Origin: Paraburkholderia polaris
Lineage (GTDB): Bacteria > Pseudomonadota > Gammaproteobacteria > Burkholderiales > Burkholderiaceae
Assembly: GCF_012927345.1 (NCBI RefSeq)
Contig: NZ_JABBGJ010000044.1
Location: 1 to 64,000 of the forward strand
Length of the DNA stretch: 64,000 nucleotides
Direction: 5' to 3'
Part shown: piece after piece, positions 1 through 9,094 of the stretch
How the letters are laid out: each line of letters begins with the position of its first letter
Position numbering within the stretch: position 1 is the first letter of the stretch
Notes under the pieces: generated by a model
Databases searched by the model: none
The model's input: only the letters and a program-made list of their open reading frames with translations
What the model was told of the DNA's origin: nothing
Position numbers and translations under genes: made by a program

Positions 1-181
1 TCGGTTCGACCAATTGTGGACTACTGCCAGGCTTGACCGCGCATGCCCGATGCAGGGCGGTGTGCCCCTGCGGGTCGCTCGCCGCAACAAGTTCAGGGGC
101 TGCAACCAATAATGCCGCGACTGTTGGCCAGTCCCACATGCGGGATGCAGAGAATAGCGCTGTTCTCGAAGGTTTACCCAT
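1..181 (-). CDS. Ankyrin-repeat protein, 5' part only (runs off left edge)
   Basis: Reading leftward from the ATG at 181, 60 codons stay open to the window edge, so the rest of the gene lies outside. A GGAGG ribosome binding site sits five bases upstream. The translation contains an ankyrin-like helix (WPTVAALLVAAPELV) followed by the repeat signature DPQGHTALHRAC at about residues 36-47, which matches the G-x-TALH core of ankyrin repeats. Ankyrin repeats mediate protein-protein contacts; the partner is unknown. There is no signal peptide at the N-terminus, so a cytoplasmic protein is likely. Only one complete repeat core is visible, hence moderate confidence. Confidence 0.6.
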   Translation of the reverse strand, partial: MGKPSRTALFSASRMWDWPTVAALLVAAPELVAASDPQGHTALHRACAVKPGSSPQLVEP

Positions 182-466
182 TTTCGCCTCCGCACTTGAT
201 CACGACCGCTCCGATTCAAGCAGTGCCAATTGTCGCAAAGTTTAGACTGTTAGATTGTCGTCAATTTCGGGCAGGCAGTGCAATGACCGTTTTTGGCCGA
301 ACCCGGGCCTACGACCATCGGTTCGGACCGCCCCTCAGATATCTTTCGAGCGATTGCAAGGTCTCCGGCCCGTTGTAAGGTGGAACGGCCATTCCCGCCG
401 GCTCTCCGCAGACAAGTTGATGGGGCGGTCATTGGCCACCACGTCGGCGAAGGTCTGTTGCCGCCA
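182..466. other. Gap between ankyrin gene and hypothetical gene
   Basis: I see no convincing gene, RNA or repeat here. It probably holds the promoter of the leftward ankyrin gene. Confidence 0.4.
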
Positions 467-718
467 TCAGCTTTCCACCCAAATTGATTCGTTCGGATGA
501 TGCTCTCGAATTACACTGATCGCGTATGTAATCGTGTCAGCATGCTCAGGCCCAATGTCGCATGTGAAATTGGTTACTTGCGCTCCAGTCGAGCGAAGCG
601 CTGTGAGTTGCTGCTGTGTTAGCAAGCCTCCACGCACCCACAATTGGCAATCGAGATTATCGCGCCTCAATTTTTCAAAGGCGGCGACTCCGGCGGTGGA
701 CCACGCGAAGAAGATCAT
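467..718 (-). CDS. Small conserved hypothetical protein (83 aa)
   Basis: The 83-residue protein starts at an ATG preceded by AGAGGA. It has a regular alternation of hydrophobic and charged segments (start MIFFAWSTAGVAAFEKLRR, end HHPNESIWVES), no signal peptide and no membrane span. The composition is that of a real small cytoplasmic protein rather than a random frame. I do not recognise a family and assign no function. Confidence 0.5.
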   Translation of the reverse strand: MIFFAWSTAGVAAFEKLRRDNLDCQLWVRGGLLTQQQLTALRSTGAQVTNFTCDIGPEHADTITYAISVIREHHPNESIWVES

Positions 719-939
719 GTTTCCTCTGCTGAGGCGCGATGATTTGGCAGTTTGCGACTACTCACAAGGGACAGTTCATTTTACTAGAGTCCGATTGTCG
801 GCGATTCTGGCGACGAGATCGAACGTCCCTTCGTGGCCGAACCCAGTCCGATGGCATACTGCGCTGCTTCAAGTGCCTTACTCGGACTCCACTGCTATGA
901 CGCCTGATGTAGGGAATACATGGGAGCCTTTCTCATGTC

Positions 940-1398
940 TCAGCGCACCGGTTCGATCTTGAAAGCATCGACTGCTACACCAAGGTCCACGCCTTCACCG
1001 CTGCCGGTCAACGCCATCGACGTAGTTCCCTTGGTCAGCACCTGAGCAGTACCGCTCTTCCCCGCGCCGGCCGAGGCGCCGGCCTGCGCGTAATTCCCGT
1101 ACACATCCCTAATACTGTAGACATTGCTGATCTCGCCGTGGCCGCTGACGTGAAACTTGCCAGCGGTCAGGCCGCCGCCGTGCACGCTGATCGTGACAGC
1201 GGCCCTTTGCCCATTACTGCAGCTTATTTTGCCGCGTCCTTCGGCGTGCTGATAAATTGCCGACCATCCGGACATGCTGTACGTCAGATGGCATTTCACC
1301 GGCGCGTTGCCTGCCTGAGCCGGGGTGGTGATCAAGCCCGTCAGGGCACCCGCGCACAGCAACGCGGTGGCAGTCGATACAAGGGTATGCTTGCTCAT
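940..1398 (-). CDS. Secreted hypothetical protein with signal peptide (152 aa)
   Basis: The start is placed at the ATG at 1398 because CAGGAGAC lies just upstream and the protein then begins MSKHTLVSTATALLCAGALT, a classic Sec signal peptide with an AQA-G type cleavage site near residue 30. A longer frame upstream lacks these signals. The mature part of about 120 residues contains two cysteines that may pair (CHLTYS and ISCSNGQ) and glycine-rich beta-like stretches, suggesting a small beta-sandwich in the periplasm or outside the cell. Similar proteins are usually annotated as hypothetical; no function is assigned. It stands alone, with gene-poor DNA on both sides. Confidence 0.75.
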   Translation of the reverse strand: MSKHTLVSTATALLCAGALTGLITTPAQAGNAPVKCHLTYSMSGWSAIYQHAEGRGKISCSNGQRAAVTISVHGGGLTAGKFHVSGHGEISNVYSIRDVYGNYAQAGASAGAGKSGTAQVLTKGTTSMALTGSGEGVDLGVAVDAFKIEPVR

Positions 1399-1849
1399 AG
1401 AAGTCTCCTGGCACCTGAACATAGGTATTCCAGTGTAACTCTCATTCGCAATGGGTCGGCTGACGGCCACCCAAGTGGCCATGCGGCATTGCGGGCGACC
1501 GGCGGTTCATGGCCAACCCGGTTCCGTGTCAAGTTTCCGTGAACGCCCCCCTGTGCCAATTGGCCTCGGCGCAGAAACGCCCGCATTAGAAATACCAACG
1601 GCCAAACGGCCATTCAGCCGCCCACCGATAACCGTCGCTGTCGCAGCGCATTCACGCGAGCATCCCCGGCTCGTCGTTCTTGAGTTCGATCCGGCCGACA
1701 GCCGCGCCCCATAACACGAAGTAGGAAAAGTGTCTCCAAAATTCATACACTTATAAGTAGCCGGTCCTCATTCAGGCTAGCTTTTCCCCGGGCGGGATTC
1801 GGCTCGGCGGGTCAAATCTGAATCGGCGCTGACTGTCGAGGTGACCATC
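1399..1849. other. Non-coding stretch between two secreted-protein genes
   Basis: About 450 bases without a supported gene. The two flanking genes diverge, so it should carry both promoters. An AT-rich patch near 1738-1758 (with TATAAG) stands out against the GC-rich background and could be part of the promoter of the glycine-rich gene, but no full -35/-10 pair is convincing. Confidence 0.35.
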
Positions 1850-2434
1850 ATGAATGGGCATAGAGTGTGCCAGCTATTACTGGTGTTGGCGGCCTTGGGC
1901 GCTAGCGACGCAGCTATGGCCGGCAGGGGGGGCTGGGGCGGCGGCTACTATCATGGCGGTGGTTGGGGCGGTGGTGGCGACTATCATGGCGGCGGCGGTG
2001 GCTGGGGCGGCGGCGACTATCATGGCAGTGGCAGTAGCGGCAGCTGGGGAAATGGCGGCTCTTATCATGGCAGTGGCTATTACCACGGTGGCTACTACCA
2101 CGGCTACTACTACCACGGTGGTTACTGCTGCGGCGGGTCCATTGGTTTCTATTTCGGCCCGGGATTTGTGTATGCCTATCCGTACCCGTACTACGCCTAT
2201 CCGTTCCCCTACTACTACCCCGGCTACTACCCTTACGGCCCTATGGCGGTCGGTGTGTCCCCGTCGCCGACTCAGTACATGGAGCAGGATGGGCAGGCGG
2301 ACATGGGCGGCGGCGCCGTGCCGCAAGCGCCCTCCTGGTATTACTACTGCGCGAAGCCCGAGGGTTACTACCCGTATGTCAAGGCCTGTCCTGGCGGCTG
2401 GCAGAGAGTTCCGGCCCAGCCGCCGGGCAGCTGA
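1850..2434 (+). CDS. Exported Gly/Tyr/His-rich repeat protein
   Basis: The start is taken at the ATG at 1850 because GAGGTG is spaced six bases before it; an in-frame GTG at 1841 is the alternative. The protein has an N-terminal signal peptide (LLLVLAALGASDAAMA) and then a low-complexity region of about 75 residues built from GGG, YYHGG, YHGSG and WGGG units, followed by a Tyr/Pro-rich segment (YAYPYPYYAYPFPYYYPGYY). The C-terminal 60 residues contain two cysteines (YYYCAKPEGYYPYVKACPGGW), a tail common in short glycine-rich exported proteins of Burkholderiales. It is probably surface or periplasmic; the role is unknown. The His-rich repeats could bind metal, but this is only inference. Confidence 0.8.
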   Translation: MNGHRVCQLLLVLAALGASDAAMAGRGGWGGGYYHGGGWGGGGDYHGGGGGWGGGDYHGSGSSGSWGNGGSYHGSGYYHGGYYHGYYYHGGYCCGGSIGFYFGPGFVYAYPYPYYAYPFPYYYPGYYPYGPMAVGVSPSPTQYMEQDGQADMGGGAVPQAPSWYYYCAKPEGYYPYVKACPGGWQRVPAQPPGS

Positions 2435-2663
2435 TCCCGTAGCGAACCACGCAAGACCAACGGGCGAGATGCGCGATCTGGACCAGCCGCGTCTCGTAGA
2501 CTTCGCGCCGAGCCTGAGCCGGATTAGTGAGCGATTGGCGCACGATCCTGGTATCGTAGGTGACACACCATCGCAATTCGACGCATCGACACCGCTCCAG
2601 AGACGGCCTGGATAATTCGCATTGCAGCTTGCGTGTTCCCCGGAAGAGATCGCGGACAGGCTC

Positions 2664-3782
2664 ATGAATGACAACGCGCAACGCTCCCCTGATCAAGGCG
2701 AAAAATCGCGCCGGGGCATGCTGCGGCCGGTAACTGCGCTTGGCCGCTGGTTAGACCGGGTCGATCCCGGTACGCACCGTCGAATCAAGGGGTTGCGACT
2801 CGTGACGGCGTACGGCATCGCGGCTGCACTCGGGACGTTGCAGGATATTGCCCATAGTGTGCCCAGCAGCATCTCGCTAGGGTATCTTGCCGGCAGCTTC
2901 GCCCTCTGGGCGAGCGTGTCCGAAGGCAAATCGACACGAGCCGAATCAAGCCGTGATCTCACGCTGCTGAGCTTTTCCGCTGCGTTAGGCGCGGTTCTGT
3001 TCGTGGTTCTATCCAGGCCGCTGCAGCTTGCGGGTCGGGCGGGGCCGGAACTGGTTCTCGTGACTGGCGCGTTTCTGGTCGGATATCTCAAACGATTCGG
3101 CGTCTTGGGCGCAGGCATCGGATCGCAAATCTATATCGGGGAGTTGCTTGCATACGGCGCTCGTTTAACAAAGGACGATCTGTGGGCGATCGGGATTGCT
3201 GCGCTGATCGCCGCGCTGGCGTCGGTCGTGCCGCGCATGCTAAGCGGCCCCGCGGAGCGGCCCGTCACGGTGGCGGCACTCGCTGCCGGGCCGGAACCGT
3301 TGCCCGGAAGGTGTTCGCCGGAGTTCTTCATGGGCCTGCAGGCGGCGATCGGCGCGTTGGTCATCTGCTTCCTGAACGGCCTGATTGCTCTCGAGGAGTC
3401 GGCGTGGGCGATCACCGCATGCACGTACGTCGTCGCGGGTTCGGCAACCGGGACCATACAGCGTGTGCGGCGCAGGATTATCGGTACTTTGATTGGTGTT
3501 CCGATTGGCCTTGCCTGTCTGCCGGTCGCAGAGCACGCGCCGCTGCTGATCTGGACGGCAGCCGCACTCGCAATGGTCATCTATGCGATGGCGTTGCCGG
3601 AGCGCTACGACATCGCCTGCGGGGCGTTCGCTTTCACGCTAATCGTCACGCTCGCGGCAAGTGGTGTGCACTCAATCCCGCTGCTTGCCGCCCGCGCCTG
3701 GGAGACGCTCCTCGGCGGATCAATCGGCCTAGCCACCGCGATGTTCATTTTTCCGCTTCGATCTCCGAGCCCCAACAAATAG
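2664..3782 (+). CDS. FUSC-family inner-membrane protein (aromatic acid exporter-like)
   Basis: About 372 residues with two blocks of membrane helices separated by a soluble stretch near residues 195-215 (SGPAERPVTVAALAAGPEP), the usual layout of FUSC/YccS-type proteins. The second block carries the characteristic basic loop TGTIQRVRRRIIGTLIGVPIGL at about residues 270-290, where an arginine-rich turn precedes a glycine-rich helix. Family members are proposed exporters of fusaric acid or other aromatic acids and normally work with a periplasmic adaptor. No adaptor or outer-membrane gene is adjacent here, so the substrate is open. Start ATG 2664 is chosen over a TTG at 2622 as the first ATG; upstream spacing is not decisive. 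Confidence 0.75.
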   Translation: MNDNAQRSPDQGEKSRRGMLRPVTALGRWLDRVDPGTHRRIKGLRLVTAYGIAAALGTLQDIAHSVPSSISLGYLAGSFALWASVSEGKSTRAESSRDLTLLSFSAALGAVLFVVLSRPLQLAGRAGPELVLVTGAFLVGYLKRFGVLGAGIGSQIYIGELLAYGARLTKDDLWAIGIAALIAALASVVPRMLSGPAERPVTVAALAAGPEPLPGRCSPEFFMGLQAAIGALVICFLNGLIALEESAWAITACTYVVAGSATGTIQRVRRRIIGTLIGVPIGLACLPVAEHAPLLIWTAAALAMVIYAMALPERYDIACGAFAFTLIVTLAASGVHSIPLLAARAWETLLGGSIGLATAMFIFPLRSPSPNK

Positions 3783-3902
3783 CCAGCGACCGGAACTGTG
3801 TGCAGCTCCAATGACGTCTGTGAGCGGCAGTTTATGGCGCCAGATCCCGTTGCTTGCTCGACCGCGTCGATCAGCCCGCGCGACCCGATGTCTTGTTCCG
3901 AA

Positions 3903-4850
3903 CTACAAGCTTTTTTGCACGGACTTTGTTTTGCGCGCTTGCATCGCCGAGTCCGCGAACAGGTCGATCACCACCCCGCGCAGCCAACGATTGCCTTCGT
4001 CCTGCTGGACTCGCGCGTGCCAGAGCAAATGGATCGGCGCGGCGGGCAACCTCGCGGGCAATGCGTGCAGGCTCAGTGAGAACGGCGCCGCCAGCTGCAA
4101 AGCCAGTCGCTCCGGCACCGTGGCAATCAGATCGGTTCGTTGCAGGATGTAGCCGACGCTCATGAAGTGCGGCACGGTCAATCGCACCCGGCGCTGCACG
4201 CCTCGCCGTTTCAGCCAATCGTCCACCTGACCGTGTCCGGTGCCGGCGGACACCACCACCAGATGCTCGGCTTCACGCCAGGCAGCAAGCGTGAGCGGCA
4301 CATCTTCGAGCGCATGGCCGCGCCTGAACAGGCAGACGTAGCGCTGATCGAACAGACGGCGCTGATAAAAGCCACCCTTGAGTTGCGGCAGCAGGCCGAT
4401 GGCGAGATCGACCCGGCCCTCGGCCATCTCGTTGCTCAGATTGACACTCGTGTCGCGAACCGTATTGAGCGCAATGCCCGGCGCCTCGCGCGACAGCCGT
4501 TCGACAAGCGCGGGCAGAAAGACGACCTCGCCGATATCGGTCATGCCGATCGTTATCGTGCGCGTGACACGCAGCGGATCAAAACCGGTCTCGGGATTGA
4601 GCGCGGCGTGCAAGATCGCGAGCGCCTGGGAAACCGGCTCAGCGAGACCCAACGCGAACGGCGTGGGCACGACTCCGCCAGGCCCACGCACGAACAGCGG
4701 GTCACCGAGCCGTCAACGCAGTTTGGCGAGGGCGTTGCTAACGCCCGGCTGACTCATGTTCATCTGCTCGGCCACGGTCGAGACTCGCCGCTCCTGCATC
4801 AACCGTTGGAAAAGCAGCAGCAAATTGAGATCGACTTCACTTAGATTCAT
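3903..4850 (-). pseudogene. LysR-family regulator interrupted by an in-frame TGA at codon 46
   Basis: Reading from the ATG at 4850, the frame encodes a typical LysR helix-turn-helix N-terminus (MNLSEVDLNLLLLFQRLMQE, then MSQPGVSNALAKLR). It reaches TGA at 4713-4715 and continues without frameshift as RLGDPLFVRGPGG and a complete LysR substrate-binding domain ending at 3903. LysR proteins of this class normally have arginine or leucine at the stop position (KLRRxLGDPLFVR), so a single CGA to TGA change explains the break. The effector domain (ITIGMTDIGEVVFLPALVERL) looks intact. The gene is divergent from the FAD monooxygenase, its presumed target. It may be inactive or a low-level readthrough gene; a sequencing error is also possible. 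Confidence 0.8.
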
Positions 4851-4899
4851 GACGCGGGTATCCCGGTCTCATTGATTTCAGTGATGATGCAAATTCACC

Positions 4900-4918
4900 C
4901 CATTTTATTGTGAAATGG
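4900..4918. promoter_or_regulatory. Candidate LysR operator between LysR and monooxygenase
   Basis: CCATTT-N7-AAATGG is a perfect 6-bp inverted repeat in the divergent intergenic region, with the spacing and T-N11-A character of LysR-type boxes. It lies between the start of the broken LysR gene (4850) and the monooxygenase start (5022). Confidence 0.5.
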
Positions 4919-5021
4919 ACGATCGGTGCCGAGAATTCAGACATGGCGCACACATCCGCCTTCAGCACAGCAGGCATGCCGTGCCGACTCAACCACTCAG
5001 TCTGAATACTGGAGACACCCC

Positions 5022-6239
5022 ATGGAACAGCTGGATCTGAAGATCGCAATAATCGGTGCCGGCATCGGCGGCCTCACGCTCGCGCTCGCGCTGCGAGAAC
5101 ATGGCATCGACGCGCAGCTCTACGAGCAGACCGACGAGCTTCGCGAGGTCGGCGCGGCAGTCGCGCTGTCGGCGAATGCGACGCGGTTTTACGAGCGCAT
5201 GGGACTGCGTGCAGCCTTCGACGCGGTGTGCGCTGAAATCCCCGCGCTGATCTATCGGGACGGGCGCAGCGGCGAAGTGATTGGACAGCATCGTGGCGAA
5301 CCGAGCTATCGCGATCAGTTCGGCGGCTCCTATTGGGGCGTACACCGCGCGGACCTGCAGGCGGTGCTGTCGAACGCGGTCGGCCTCGAGCGCATTCATC
5401 TCAGCCATCGGCTGACCGATCTCGTGCAGCATCCGGATCGTGTGAGTCTGAGTTTCGCCAACGGTCAGCACATCGACGCCGATCTGGTAATCGGCGCGGA
5501 CGGGGCACGCTCGATCACGCGGCGCTGGATGCTCGGCTACGACGACGCCCTGTATTCGGGCTGCTCAGGCTTTCGTGGTGTGGTGCCGGCTGGACGCATG
5601 GATCTGCTGCCCGATCCCGAGGCCATCCAGTTCTGGGTCGGACCACAGGGCCATCTGCTTCACTATCCGATCGGCGACAAAGGCGACCAGAACTTTCTGC
5701 TCGTCGAGCGCCATCCCTCGCCGTGGCCATCGCGCGAGTGGGTCACGCCGGCGAGCGAGGGTGAGCAGCTACGCCTGTTCAAGGACTGGCATCCGGCGGT
5801 GGCGCAGATGATCACGGCAGTGCCGATCAGCCAGCGCTGGGGCCTATTCCATCGTCCGCCGCTCGGGCGCTGGAGCAAGGGCCGCGTGACGCTCATCGGC
5901 GATGCAGCGCACGCGCTCGTGCCGCACCATGGCCAGGGCGCAAATCAGTCGATCGAAGATGCCGTGGTGCTGGCCGCGCAGTTGGCCAAAGCGGGCCCGG
6001 GTCGCTGGCGCGAGGCCCAGGAGGCCTACGAGCGGTTGCGGCGGGGCCGCACGCGCAAGGTGCAATACGCCTCGATATCGACGGCTGACGTGTTGCATCT
6101 GCCGGACGGACCCGAGGCGCAGGCGCGCAACGCCCGCCTTCGCGCACGCGACAGCCTGCTGCATCATCTGGACTGGATTCACGATTTCGACGCCCTTGCA
6201 CAAGAGCCGACCGAACGCCAGGGCGGCACCTGGCTTTGA
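5022..6239 (+). CDS. FAD-dependent aromatic hydroxylase (salicylate/3-hydroxybenzoate hydroxylase type)
   Basis: The start ATG 5022 follows GGAGA by a good distance; the open frame further upstream has no signal. The 405-residue protein is a group A flavoprotein monooxygenase. It has the FAD Rossmann fingerprint GAGIGG at residues 12-17, the second nucleotide motif IGADGARS near residue 165, and the GD motif LIGDAAHALVPHHGQGANQ near residue 290. Such enzymes use NAD(P)H and oxygen to hydroxylate phenolic acids in the cytoplasm. The PHHGQGANQSIEDA segment resembles salicylate and 3-hydroxybenzoate 6-hydroxylases, but the exact substrate cannot be read from sequence. It is divergent from the LysR gene with a candidate operator between; no ring-cleavage gene is adjacent. 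Confidence 0.85.
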   Translation: MEQLDLKIAIIGAGIGGLTLALALREHGIDAQLYEQTDELREVGAAVALSANATRFYERMGLRAAFDAVCAEIPALIYRDGRSGEVIGQHRGEPSYRDQFGGSYWGVHRADLQAVLSNAVGLERIHLSHRLTDLVQHPDRVSLSFANGQHIDADLVIGADGARSITRRWMLGYDDALYSGCSGFRGVVPAGRMDLLPDPEAIQFWVGPQGHLLHYPIGDKGDQNFLLVERHPSPWPSREWVTPASEGEQLRLFKDWHPAVAQMITAVPISQRWGLFHRPPLGRWSKGRVTLIGDAAHALVPHHGQGANQSIEDAVVLAAQLAKAGPGRWREAQEAYERLRRGRTRKVQYASISTADVLHLPDGPEAQARNARLRARDSLLHHLDWIHDFDALAQEPTERQGGTWL

Positions 6240-6520
6240 ACTGCGCTCCTCTCGTTTGACACCTGCACGACTGTCCTGGCTCGGTGAGGGTTGTTCGGCC
6301 CGCCGTGGTCGAGATGACTGTGAACATGCTGCGCCGCGTGCCGGCAGGCGTCGAACAACCGTCAAGGCCACCGCCTGTTCGATTTTTCCTGGACCGGGTC
6401 AAGATCGGCCAATTATCGGCAGGCTTGGCTAACCGGAGTGGTGCTCTATGAAGCAACCTTCACCCCCGGCAGTCGAGTGGGCGTTTGATGGGGCGAACCG
6501 GTCGACCTGATCAAGAAGAA

Positions 6521-6889
6521 TTACTGACCCACTTCTTTAAGTGTCAGAGAATTCTTCACGGACGTCACGCCGGGCACACCCTTCGCTACCTCGCCCGCCT
6601 TGTCGATCTGGGTCGCGTCAGTGACGGATCCCGCCAGCGCCACTGCGCCACTTTTTGCAATTACGTTGATTCTTGAAGTGTTGACACCGCCCTTCGAGAG
6701 CGCGCGAAGCACTTTCTTGCTGAGTGCGCGATTCGCCTGTCTGGTGGCTTTTGCACTTCCCCCGCCGGCCGGCGCCATGCTGGATTGAGTCGACGGCGCA
6801 GCGGATTCGCTAGTCTGCGACCACGCATTGATGGATACCACAACGATCAATGCGCTACCTATCACCTTTAATGTCTTGATTGCTTTCAT
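6521..6889 (-). CDS. BON-domain periplasmic protein
   Basis: Start ATG 6889 is preceded by GGAGCG and gives the signal peptide MKAIKTLKVIGSALIVVVSI with cleavage after a NAWSQ-type site. A Ser/Ala-rich linker precedes a single BON domain over about residues 50-120, shown by VLRALSKGGVNTSRINVIAKSG and the glycine-containing turn VALAGSVTDATQIDKA, ending GVPGVTSVKNSL. BON domains occur in OsmY-like proteins that bind phospholipid or stabilise the envelope under osmotic stress. One BON domain instead of two is usual for small Burkholderia members. It is monocistronic. Confidence 0.8.
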   Translation of the reverse strand: MKAIKTLKVIGSALIVVVSINAWSQTSESAAPSTQSSMAPAGGGSAKATRQANRALSKKVLRALSKGGVNTSRINVIAKSGAVALAGSVTDATQIDKAGEVAKGVPGVTSVKNSLTLKEVGQ

Positions 6890-7458
6890 TGCTCGCTCCA
6901 GTTGGGCCACGACGAATCCCCACAGAGATCGCTGGTCTGGCACTACGGCGCAGCCTGATCATGCTGGTTCCCAGTAGGTTGCTCCCTGCCTTAGAGCCCC
7001 ACAATTCGAACCCGCCGATCATTGGCCGAGTTTTGGGGAGCACGCGCAAGGGTGTGCAATCGCTCACAGGCAATCTCCTCCTGTTTTTCTAGAGAAACAA
7101 TAGGACCTTGGTCCAATAGATCGGCAGCGCCAAACTTCTGAGGTCGCGCCTCGAGAGGTTCCCGGAGAGCCGCACGTTATCGGCTCAAGTTCACAGGGAA
7201 GCGGACAGTCAGTCACATATGTTCATCGAATGGCGGCACATGGCCCGACAGCGAATGATTGCACCTGAAGGGGGCGTGCCGATCGAAAAATATTTATCTT
7301 TGCCGCTCGACAAGGACGAACGCGCTGGTCCGGGACCGATGGTGAACGTTTCGCACGGGCCGCCGCATGGAGGACGACTACGCCGTGCGTTGATCATTTA
7401 AGCGCACGGCCGCGCGCTATCCCGTGCTAACACACACGGGGCGGTGCGAGTCGCCGTC
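6890..7458. other. Gene-poor stretch with a short palindrome
   Basis: No gene is supported. Two short opposite frames at about 7209-7401 have no convincing start signal and overlap each other. An AT-richer segment around 7080-7125 includes the palindrome GGACCTTGGTCC, possibly a regulator site, without other support. Confidence 0.3.
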
Positions 7459-7767
7459 TTAGCAAGCCTGCAGCACATTGATGACGCGGCTAGCCAGCAA
7501 CGGCTTGGTATTGCGTCCATATTCGGCCATGTGCGCAGAGGCCGCATGCGCCTTCAACGCTTCGGCGCTTTCCCAGCGCTCGATTACGGCAAATGTGTCA
7601 TTGCCGAGCGGTGTCTGCATCGTCCCGAAGTCCGGTACGTCGACTACCGCCTCGTAGCTGATGCATCCTTTTTCCGCCAGCACCGCTGGGCGGTTCTTGG
7701 CGAATAGTGCCAGCACGGCGTCCCGTTGACCCGGCTGGGCAGTGATCGTGGCAATGACGTGAATCAT
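7459..7767 (-). CDS. Antibiotic-biosynthesis-monooxygenase (ABM) domain protein
   Basis: Start ATG 7767 follows AAGGAG by eight bases. The 102-residue protein is a single dimeric alpha-beta barrel ABM domain: MIHVIATITAQPGQRDAVLALF, the GCISYEAVVD strand, and the FAVIERWESAEALKAH motif typical of YgiN-like putative quinol monooxygenases. These cofactor-light enzymes act on quinones or phenolics in the cytoplasm; the substrate here is unknown. No adjacent partner gene gives a pathway. Confidence 0.85.
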   Translation of the reverse strand: MIHVIATITAQPGQRDAVLALFAKNRPAVLAEKGCISYEAVVDVPDFGTMQTPLGNDTFAVIERWESAEALKAHAASAHMAEYGRNTKPLLASRVINVLQAC

Positions 7768-8051
7768 CCCGACATTCTCCTTTTCTGGTTCGGCATAGAT
7801 CGCCGCCTCCAATCATAGCCACGTTCGGCCACGCATGCTGCCAGCGCTTCACAGTGCCGCTCCGCTTGCGTCTCGGAGCCGCACGTACTGGCGACCGGCG
7901 GTGCACACCCGTTGCAGTCATTCGTGAAGTGGCTATGAACGGCTGCTCTCGTCCAGAACGGGCATTGAATAATCCGTTCAGCGCTGGTTTGCATCGGTCG
8001 ATCGTGTCTGCTCGTAAAACGGCAAGTCGGAGCGCTGGCCGAGCGAAATTG

Positions 8052-8597
8052 CTAATGCTGCGGTGTTGCTTCCAGAAGGCTCTTAAGTCGCAAAACTGCG
8101 TTGTCGGATTCCGATTGAATCCGCGCGCGCAACACGAGCGAGTTGATTGTCGCGAACCACAACGACGGCGCGCGATAAGTGAACTCACGTTCGAAGCGCG
8201 TTCCGCTCGCGGTCGATGTCAGCGAATAAGTGACGGTGCCAGCCGATCTGCCATCAATTTTTCCCTCTATCGTCCACTTGCTCAGAGGCTCCCGTGCGGT
8301 GACGGTCCACACGACGCGGCCGCGTCTGCCCGCCACACGAAATTCCTCCGTCACCTGCTCGCCCAGATCGAGTGGATGGTCAACGGAGCCGCTCACCGCG
8401 AGCGATGACGGATGCCAGACTGGCCAGTGTGCCGGGGTCGTGACATAGTCGAACACGACTTTGGAAGGACGTTGAATCAAGGCAACCGTAACGATGCGCG
8501 TGTCGAGCCCGACCCACTGCGGCAATGGCACAAAGAGCAACGCGATGGCGACGAGCACAGGCAATATTGCTGTGACGCACCGTGTACGGTTTTTCAT
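8052..8597 (-). CDS. SRPBCC-family protein with N-terminal membrane anchor
   Basis: The 181-residue protein begins with a basic N-terminus and one hydrophobic helix (VTAILPVLVAIALLFVPL), which may be a signal anchor. A START/SRPBCC-like helix-grip fold follows: ALIQRPSKVVFDYVTTPAHWPVWHPSSLAV is the typical first strand and helix with the W-x-x-W/HP signature, and later strands (VVWTVTAREPLSKWTIEG, GTRFEREFTYR) complete the cavity. These proteins bind hydrophobic ligands; the ligand is not known. The start is the only ATG before the helix. No operon partners. Confidence 0.75.
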   Translation of the reverse strand: MKNRTRCVTAILPVLVAIALLFVPLPQWVGLDTRIVTVALIQRPSKVVFDYVTTPAHWPVWHPSSLAVSGSVDHPLDLGEQVTEEFRVAGRRGRVVWTVTAREPLSKWTIEGKIDGRSAGTVTYSLTSTASGTRFEREFTYRAPSLWFATINSLVLRARIQSESDNAVLRLKSLLEATPQH

Positions 8598-9094
8598 AGC
8601 GCTGCGTACTCTACACGTTCGGAACGAAGGTATCCTACTGCGGAGTGGCGGATCAAGGGCGATCAGGGCCGACCGGCGTCATTTCGCGACATGCTCCGGG
8701 GCGACGAAGCGATGGACGTGATGCGGAAGTACAGGCTGATCCGAGACCCTGGACGGACAGTCAAAGTCCCAGATCGAACGGTTCAAACTGGCGGCAAGCG
8801 TCCACTCGCTCACCGGTTCCCTTCACAAGGGAGGCGCGACGATGAAGGAAGCGCTTAATCGGCGCGCACCTTTGGAAGGGCGCTACGGCCAATATGTCTA
8901 ATATGCGGGCCACCCCGAATTGCCGTACTCCTGAACCGCCCGCTACCATCAATTCCCCGCTGCATATCGCAGCCAAACGCGCCACCGGTAATGCGTCGCC
9001 GCAAGCGAGCGCTATAGCCTGGCGGGCACGGCACGCAAGCCAGTAGCCGGCGCATTCCACGTACAGCACCTACTCGAACTCTCAGGAGACAGGT
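8598..9094. other. Non-coding stretch
   Basis: About 500 bases without a supported gene, RNA or strong repeat. Several overlapping frames on both strands have no start signals. Confidence 0.35.

Noticed and set aside
7103..7114. Palindrome GGACCTTGGTCC
   Set aside because: Short, single and without a matching regulator or second copy; too weak to call an operator.
7209..7401. Two opposite 60-codon frames in the gap before the ABM gene
   Set aside because: No clear start signal or family pattern; they overlap on opposite strands.
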